The translations under genes and the position numbers were made by a program. A stretch of 64,000 bases of DNA from Eudorina sp. 2006-703-Eu-15 (Eukaryota; Chlorophyta; Chlorophyceae; Chlamydomonadales; Volvocaceae): positions 851,146 through 915,145 of the forward strand of contig BDSI01000020.1 of assembly GCA_003117195.1 (NCBI GenBank), in the 5' to 3' direction. This document shows, piece after piece, positions 56,410 through 64,000 of this stretch. Under the pieces are notes generated by a model. It had not been told where the DNA came from. It did not search any database and saw nothing but the letters and a program-made list of their open reading frames with translations. Numbering within the stretch: position 1 is the first letter of the stretch; every line of letters starts with the position of its first letter.

Positions 56410-56450
56410 ATTATTAGGATGTTACAGCGGACCCCGCGGGTCATCGGTGA
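56410..56450 (-). mobile_element. micro-element copy 3 with an 11-bp target duplication
   Basis: The 41 bp (reverse-oriented core ending GGGTCATCGGTGA) sit between two perfect copies of CAGATATATCT (56399-56409 and 56451-56461). The empty site in spacer 1 is CAGATATATATGTTGGGG at 31,230. The target AGATATATCT is a palindrome. Confidence 0.8.
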
Positions 56451-56484
56451 CAGATATATCTGTTGGGGTTCGGTGACACAGATC

Positions 56485-56667
56485 CTAGGCTCCCGGACCC
56501 CCACATCGCCCCCTCCTCCGCAATGCTAGGTACCCTGGGTTTCGGTGCCGTAATTTGGGTAGACGTGCCATGGCTTTCTGTCGCACATGCAACATGATCC
56601 TCGACCAGCTGCTGATGGCAGCCTCAGCAGCGGTTAGTCCGGCTACCCGGCGATGCACCCCATCCAT
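56485..56667 (-). pseudogene. conserved short frame in spacer 3, copy 3
   Basis: MDGVHRRVAGLTAAEAAISS then WSRIMLHVRQKAMARL. It diverges after that by a deletion that removes the HTATQF block. Confidence 0.35.
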
Positions 56668-58141
56668 GGCACTTCAAACCTAAAACCTAATGAAAAGTTG
56701 ATCGAACCGGCATCAGGGACCGTTGCAGCATGGGTCGGCGACTCGCACATACAGCTCGCAGCCCACCACCACATTGAGATCACATTGCCGTCGTGGAGGA
56801 CGTCGTGTGTGCTGACCGGCTCCTTGGTCGGCAGCTGCCCACTGTTCGTTCGCGCCCAGGACCTGGAACCTCGGGACTTTTGCACAGCTAGCTTCCTACC
56901 AACCCCAAGGGCCAACCGCGGCCGGCCAACCACGTCACTGCGTTCTTCAGTATGCAGGGCAAACCCCAGCCTCCGCGTGGGGGGCCAGGGGCTGTGGCGT
57001 TCGTACGTTGAGCTTGTACGCCGTTGCCCCATCCACCAGCGCTGACCAAGTGTATGTGGTGGTGGTACGACGACAGGTGACCTCACCCCAACTCCCCAAC
57101 ATTCCATCTCTACGTCCGTGAATGCGACCGCAAAGATGTTACCTGACGACATGCTGCATGCAGCCCAAGATACGAGGTGATCAATAAGACAGATGCGGAT
57201 GGGGGCCTGGCTAGCTTGAGAGGTGCGCAGAGGTGTGTCAGGCTGCCAGCCCATTACCAGCCGCCCACAGACTGCCTGCAAGAAATTGTTCAGAGACCGG
57301 CCACACCACAGCCAGATCGTAATGAATCCATCAAAACTCCTGAGCCAGATTGTTATAAATCCATCGAAACGCGAGGTCAACATACACCAGCCAATTAAAT
57401 AAGCAGCGCACGAAACAAACCAAGGCAAATAGGCGATTACCGCGTCTGCAAGGTGTTCATCAATTGCGCGAGCAAATGTGCGTGTGTGAGTGGCATGTCC
57501 AGACAGACGTCGTGGGTTCCGCCCCATGGGTCGGTGCATGGTTCCTCCCCTCTGTCCACGTCTTCGTGTGAATTGGGTCGTTAAGCGCGCGTTGTGTGCA
57601 GAACCCGGCTGTTTATATGCGTGTGTGTGTCTGTGTGTCCGTGTCTGAGGCCTTCAGAGACCGGTCACGGCCACGTCCAAGCAAGTAAACCAAAACGGAG
57701 CACGCACACACGCATTCGCATTGACATATGTACACGGTACCAGCCGCCGGCAATAACCGGCAGTCCTAGGGAAGGCAGAAGGACGAATGTCAAAGTCGAT
57801 TACGTTCGTACGTACGTACGTACTTACCGAGCAACAACAACGCACATCTGAAGTACGTACGTCGTGTATATTCAATTGCACCACGCCAGATATATGTGTG
57901 GAGAGGTACAACAGAAATAGTTATCATATGTGTGGAGAGGTACAACAGACATATGTATCACAAAACAAAATATAAAAATGGATTGAAACGCTCAGCCACA
58001 AGAGTCCTTCCGGGTCCATGTTCCACGCTGGTATTTAGCACTCCCGCTTTTTCTACACATCCCCAACGGCTCGTCTTTAACGGAGGCAGCGACACTCCGT
58101 CCATAAGATGACCGAGGCAAGCCAGTTGCTAGCCCCGCTAG

Positions 58142-61100
58142 CTACCGAGCTTCCGCCGACTCCTTGAGAAGCCCAATCATCTTGAGTCCTGTCGGTCGCC
58201 TACCCGGGGCCCACACCCGCCAATCGATCCACAGCGGCTTTGAGGCGTCTGCGGCAGCCGGGAGCCCTCTCCCCACCGCGGACGGTCCCAACCGAGGGGG
58301 CGGCAGCGATGCCGACAGCACAGGCTCTATCATGCGCTGCAGGCGGGTGATGATGGCCGCGAATGAGGGCCTCGCAGCGGGGTCCGCGGCCAGGCATTCT
58401 GCCGCCAGGTCCGCGATGCCGGAGGGAGCCTGATCAGGCCACACCAGCAGCGAGGGCGGCAGCGCTGCTGCTTCACTGGCTGACGACGCGCTGTCCTCGC
58501 CCAAGCCGCCTCGGGGCACCGACTGTCCCGTCTGCGGCCGTGGGCAGGGCGGGGATCAGCACTGGATAGTGAGCAGGGGGTACCGATTCTTCGTTCGGGG
58601 CCAGATCAGCAGCTGTGAGGGCACCAAGCGCGACCGACACACCTGTGTCGAATACTCCGAAGGGTGGCAGGCCGCGGTGTACTGCTGTTGTTGTAACCAC
58701 GCCGTCAGCCCGGCTCCCAGCTCCGGGTCCCGCAGCAACGCTGGAAGCGACAGGCCTGTAACGATCTCGTACATCAGAACGGCAAAGGCGTAAACGTCCG
58801 TGCCCTTGTTGCTGGCACCGTACCGGACGAGCTCTGGTGCGCTGTACAGACACGATCGCCTGCGGGTTGGGTTTTACGAGTTGAGGGTTTGAAGGTGCAG
58901 CTCCTCAGGGAGCTGAGCAAACAGTCGACACCACCCAACGACGCATCTCAGCTGATCCGCAATTTTTGCAAGCCCGCCGGAACCCCCACTTGAATACCGA
59001 GTATGCGGTCAGGATCACCGTACCTTCAAATGAGCTGCAGACATGTACCATCATGTACAAACGGAAGGACCTACCCAGCGCAGTTCAATAACCTGCCGTT
59101 TCTTCCTGCCGTGGCGCCGCGTAAAGGTTGACCGTAAGTGTTTCCATTGTTTTCCCCAACTCCACCGCACCCAGCCCTCCCCCCAAACCTTCCCACCCCC
59201 CGAACCTTCCCACCGTTCTTCGTCACACCCCGGGCAACCCGCGATACCCACAACCCCTCACCTGGCGTCCCCGCTGAGGTGGGTTGCACTGCCCTCCAGA
59301 CGTCCGCTCAGACCGAAGTCCGCCACCTTGGCCACGTACCCATAACCGTACCGGCAGCCGCTGTGTGACAGCCATCCACCCCTGGCGGCGGCCCTCGTCG
59401 GATTCCCAGCAGCGGGACCGCGGATCTTCTGGGCCAGCGAATCACTGTCGCGCCGGCAATTCTCCTCTTCCAGACCATCGACCAGCTGCGGCGGATATAC
59501 GTCGCTGTCCAAGTCATTCCCCAAGCCGGGTACCGAAGCACCCTCAGGAGTTGCTACAACCGCAGCTCCGTCGCCGCCACCGTCGTCATCAATAATGCCT
59601 ACACCCGGCTCATGCCCAGTCCCCGACGGCCCGACCTCCGGCGCGTTGCCAGGTTGGCCACCTTCCCCGACCCCTGTACTTACTCCTGCCAAGTGTGCAG
59701 GGTGCGATCCGGTTGGAGAGGGTGGCTGTGGCGCCGAGCTGGGAGTAGGCATTGGCGGCTGTTCCGGCTTGGGGCAGCTCTGCAGCAGCACATTGGCTGA
59801 GGAGAGATCGCCGTGCAGCACCCCCCTGGAGTGCAGGTACTCCATGCCGCGAGCCACCTGCAGAGCCACCGCCAGGGACACGGCCAGGGAGGGCGGTGGT
59901 GCGCCCGAGAGAGCGGCTGTGGCTGCGGCAGCTGGTTGGATACGGGGGCCGCACCGCGGTGGTAGCTCCCCGGGGCTATGCTGGGAGGCCCGCAGGACCC
60001 CACTGTCATGGTTTATTCGGCATTGAGGATGGCGATTGTCGGATGCTGTCGCCTCCAGCTGCGGCATGAAAGTGGTCGGCCGCGATGACAGCCTGACAGC
60101 CTCAGCTGCAGCTGCGCCATCGGTGTGGTCCAACTCTAGGCTACACCGCGCCAGCAGCCCGGAGTCCAGACACTGACGGAGGCTGCCCGCATCACACAGC
60201 TCCTGAATCAGGGTCAGCCGCCACACCTCCGGCTCTGAGCTGACGGAAAACGGCGACTTTCGCTGACTCGGTGATTTCGGTTCCGCCTGCGGCCGACCAG
60301 CCGCAGGTGGGGATACACACGAATGTGGCTGCGGAGACAGCTGTCGCTGGCTCGGTGCACGAGGCGACACAAAGGGGTTACACTGGTGGGGCGGTGTGGT
60401 GGCGGGTCGGGGCGCCTCAGCCGGGGGTCGAGATTTCTCCAGGCAGCGCAGCTGGTGGGCGTAGGTAGCGACGACGTTGGGGTGGCTGAGGGAGGAGGCG
60501 ATGGCCGCCTCTTGGAGGGGTCCACCGGCAGCGGGGTACGGAGCGGCTGCACCCTGCCAGTGTGCGGGCCACGTGTGCAGGGACGTACAAGCAGTGCGGG
60601 GGGCCAAGGCATACAGAAACGGTTACGGTTGCTGCTGTGATGTGGCGAAAAGTGAATCCCTTCGAGGAACATGGCGTGGCCCAGGGACAGAAACCACGTT
60701 GTGAACCTTATATAGGCGCTAAATGGGGAGGAGACCATTCGATGTAGATATATTTCACAGGCGCCCAGACCCACCCTCGCTCAGCTTTATCCCCACTATC
60801 CACCCGTTGTGGTGCACGTGTTCAGGCAGCCACCCATGACAGAGGCTGTTCAGGTCCATAGGCCACCCACAGGCGCACAGGGTCGTATCAAGGAGTTCCG
60901 CTGCGAAATGTCCCAACAGCGCCCAAGCAAACGCTGCCCAGCGCTCCAGTCAACCGCTGTTGCCCAGCGGCTCCAACCACAGTTGCCCCAGCGCCCCAAC
61001 CAACCACAGTTGCCCCCGTGCCCCAACCAACTACACACAGTTTCTCCAGCCGTCCCTCACGCACCTGTTGGAACAGAACGCTCTTGACCGCCACCTCCAG

Positions 61101-64000
61101 CCCACGCCACACCCCTCGGTACACAACCCCCTGCGCCCCGCGGCCCAGCTGCCCCAGCAGGACCAACACCTGGGGTCCCCCGCCGGCGTCGCGGTCGTCA
61201 TTTCCGTCGAAGGCGCCTCCCGAAGTCAGCCCCACGAAAGCGCCAGGTTCGTAACCCGTGTCGGCGGCTGCTGCAGCTGCGGCCGCTGCCCGGGCTGTGA
61301 AGATCTGCTTCTTGGTGCAACCTTCCGGAGAGCCCTCCCTGCTGCTTTCTGTCCCTGCCGGCCGCCCCTGCACCTCGTACTCTAGCGGACCACTGCCACC
61401 GCCACTGGCGGCGATGGGATTAATGGCTCGACGGGCCCCTGCCCGTGTTGTCAACCCGCCGCATCGCTCCGTGTCTGGGGCCCCGCCCTTCTGCCACTTA
61501 CAATGCGCCACATCGTCCTTATGGAAGCTGATGTCGCGAAGGAACAGGGACACCGCCTCCGTCGCCAGCAGTTGGCCCAGACCGCCCCGGTCATCCGATG
61601 ATGCGGTCGCGTCCCTGCCTCGAGCGTCCTTGGCACAGCCGTTCATGTGCTCCGACTGTTTCGTCGTATAGAGGTGCTGCTGGCATCGCCGCCGCCGGTG
61701 CCACAGCACCAATGCGGCCACAGCCGAAAGCGCCAGTAGTATGATGGCGCCGCTGAGGCCGGCGGCCAGCACAGGCACATTCAGGTGCAGCGGCGGTGCA
61801 GCAGAATTGTAAGCTTGCGTGGCTGGCGTGGGTGTCGACGGAGAATCTGATGATGGTGTGTCGGTTGTCAACTCCCAAGACGATGAAGGCCGCGGCGATG
61901 GGCGTGACAGCGGCAGGACAGGAGGTTTTGCCAGGACGGAGGGGCCGTTAGGGGGCGATGGTGTTGCAGCGGCGTCGTTGTCGGCGTCGTTGGCGGGGTC
62001 AGGTTCAGGCCGCCGAGCAAGCCGCAGCTGGAGGTCCATAGGCTTGCGGGACCAGAGCCGCGGGTCGCTCGTTATGTCGGAGGCAGGCCCCGGCAGCGGC
62101 TCCGCGGCGAGGGTGACATTGCGACCCCGCAGACCGCACCAGGAGAAAACGGAGAACGTCAGGGAGGCGGCGGGAAAGGAGGTCCTGTTGAGTGTTGTGG
62201 TGCCGTTGCCTCCGGGCCCGTCCGTCTCCTGCCGCCACCACGGGCTGCTGTCGGTGTTGTTCGCTGCCACCAGGCCCGCTGCCATCTGCCGCTGTCGAAC
62301 AGCCTCCATGGCCAGCAGTCGCGCCGTGAGCCGCTCCAGGAAAGGCGCTGTGATAGCGGTCCCGTCCGAACCCGACATCAGCTGGTTGGTCCGCGGCAGC
62401 TCGCGGAGGGTCTGCATCAGCTCTGATGACCCGTCGGTCTGTGCTCCAGTCGTCGTTGTCACAAACTCAAAACCCCCGAAGGCTGATGAGGAGGGTGCAT
62501 CCTGAAAATTGTCAGAATCACCGTTACCAGCACCAGCAGCACCACTACTATAAGCAAGTAAGTGCTCCGCCCACACCCACGCCATCAGCGCCAGCTCCCC
62601 AGGCGGCACCAGCAGCACCACGGAGTCCAAGAATACTCGGTACGGTGACGCCGCCGAGGCCTCCAAAGCCCCGCGATCAAACTCCATGGGCCACAGGCAC
62701 GACGTGAAGTTAGCCAACGCCGTGCTCAGTCCGCCCGTGGGATCCTTTCCAGCTGCCACAAAGGCATTCACATTACTTTGTGCCTGCGTGAGTTGCCGCT
62801 CGCGACCAGGGTCGTTCCAACCGCCATCACCGTACACCGTTGCCCCGCCCCCCCTGCTCCACGCAGCTGAGGTCGGGTGCAGCCCTGCGGCCGGCAGACC
62901 TGACAGCACCAACTGCCGTACCGTCAGCGTCCCATTGGCGGAACGTACATTAAACGCTGCTGGGGCGTACGACATGTGCAGACGTCCAGGAGTTTGGGGA
63001 TCGCCAAGCAGCACCTGCTTGTGCAAGATCTGCGCCTGAGATAGCTGAAAGAATGAATCTGTCCAATTGCTTTGATAACTTGTGAGCGGGCATATTTGCA
63101 GCTGTGTGTCTGACGACAAGATGATGTACAATCTCGATGTGCCGTCGGATGACTTCGGGGGCGGGGTGGGATCCGAGGGACGCAGTGTAGAGCTGGGAAT
63201 ATACACCGACAGCATCGACACCGTGCCTGTGTAACCTTCGGGCCTCAGCTGGCAGAGCGGCTCCGCAGCCCCCTTCTGGCTGTACAGCCCCTGGGCGGCG
63301 ACCGCTGACCCCTCTGGGGCAGATGGCCTCAGTGATGGTGAATGCGCCAGCGCTGGCACTGCTGCCGCCGCCGCTGTGACGTACTCTGGCGCCCTCGCTG
63401 CCTGGTACACTGGTGCGCTCGTTTTCCTGTATGGCAGCGCTGGGGACGACGATGGGGACGACGCGGGTACCAGCAGCAGCCCCTGGAACAGCACAAGGTC
63501 TTTCCAAACGCTGGAAAGGCTGTACACGAACAAGCCCACTCCGGATGCGGCCTCGTCCGGCGATCTGGGCGGTACCGCCCACTGCGGTCCGCTGTCGCTG
63601 GCTGGGTCCTGTGCGGCGGAGATGAAAGCGAGCGGCACAGATTGCGGGAGCAAGCAGCTGCGTCAGCCGCTCCAATATACATGCCACGTGCATACCGCCT
63701 TCCAAACAGCACACAATTCGCTCTCGGTCCCGTGGATCGATCCGACCCCTCTCCAGGGACGTCCCCATATCGATCCCAGGAGGACAGCTCACTTCTCACT
63801 TGTGAATAATCATCGCCCGGGGACGGAAGCTTCAGGATTTCGTTGCCCCTCGCACAGGCGTAGTCCGCAAGTCCCTCCGGAACGGCGTTCGTCATGTCCA
63901 CGTGCCACAGGGCTAGCTCACTAAGCCGCAGCTGTACGGCAACCCCTCGCGCGACCAAGCGAGAGGGACGCGGTCCGCTGTAAATGAAACGCCGCGCACC
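58142..64000 (-). CDS. array gene 4: beta-helix receptor-like TKL kinase, 5' end outside window
   Basis: Exons in window: exon 1 from beyond 64000 to 63800 (open to the edge), 63608-61065, 60553-59262, 58859-58643 and 58522-58142, all in phase; 1,544 residues are visible. Order: ectodomain, membrane helix (LAAGLSGAIILLALSAVAAL), P-loop GRGAQG, VAVK, HGDLSSANVLL, DFG, APELVRYG-type activation segment, RPSFAAII. Exon 4 is 9 nt shorter than in the others (EYSTQ instead of EYSATTTQ), and the intron after it is only 120 nt versus 212-313 nt. It has the longest tail of the four (PTGLKMIGLLKESAEAR). The signal peptide and first ectodomain part are not in the window. Confidence 0.82.

Larger units (their letters stand above)
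56389..58141. repeat. array spacer 3, right part
   Basis: Continues spacer sequence interrupted at 52,370: TATCAGTTCCTCAG matches 31,220. It contains the micro-element insertion at 56,410, a conserved short frame at 56,485-56,667, the 56,700-57,060 block, the 57,100-57,770 block and an (ACGT)n run near 57,810. No intact gene. Confidence 0.6.

Overview
The window is nuclear DNA of a green alga, most likely a volvocine (Chlamydomonas/Volvox relative). The pointers are GC-rich coding sequence with long Ala-, Gln-, Pro- and Ser-rich stretches, introns with GTGAGx donors and pyrimidine-rich CAG acceptors, tyrosine-kinase-like (TKL) kinases with an HGDLSSANVLL catalytic loop, right-handed beta-helix ectodomains, and a Penelope-like retroelement with an N-terminal GIY-YIG endonuclease. 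There is no operon, ribosome binding site or CRISPR array.

Left part (1-8,590, plus strand): the last four exons of an unrecognised gene (403-1,988), two weakly supported reading frames (a small membrane ORF at 2,928-3,275 and a possible secreted protein at 3,363-4,505), and a tRNA-Arg(CCG) gene at 6,334-6,421 that appears circularly permuted: its 3' half lies before its 5' half, and all four stems pair when the halves are re-ordered. The rest is gene-poor DNA with small repeats.

Middle part (8,587-17,111, minus strand): one three-exon model joins a short beta-helix N-terminus to a 2,235-residue Gln/Ala/Pro-rich exon. Its beta-helix resembles the ectodomains of the neighbouring kinases, but it has no membrane segment or kinase.

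Right part (about 18.4 kb to the window end, minus strand): a head-to-tail array of four paralogous five-exon genes (22,597-29,637; 32,990-40,021; 44,142-50,878; 58,142 to beyond 64,000). Each encodes a signal peptide, a large beta-helix-like ectodomain, one membrane segment and an intracellular TKL kinase with three big insertions. The unit is 10.4-11.2 kb, or 14 kb where a retroelement is inserted. Spacers carry shared decayed modules, and a spacer remnant at 18.4-20.2 kb marks the left edge of the array.

Comparing units gives natural 'empty sites' that date and delimit insertions: a 4.0-kb Penelope-like element (7-bp duplication), an approximately 1-kb non-coding element nested inside it (AA duplication) and again nested in itself at 20.4-22.4 kb, a 261-bp tRNA-derived SINE in one kinase intron, and a 41-bp micro-element with an 11-bp duplication, present three times. 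The kinases look like a recently expanded, diversifying set of cell-surface receptors; their ligands cannot be read from the sequence.
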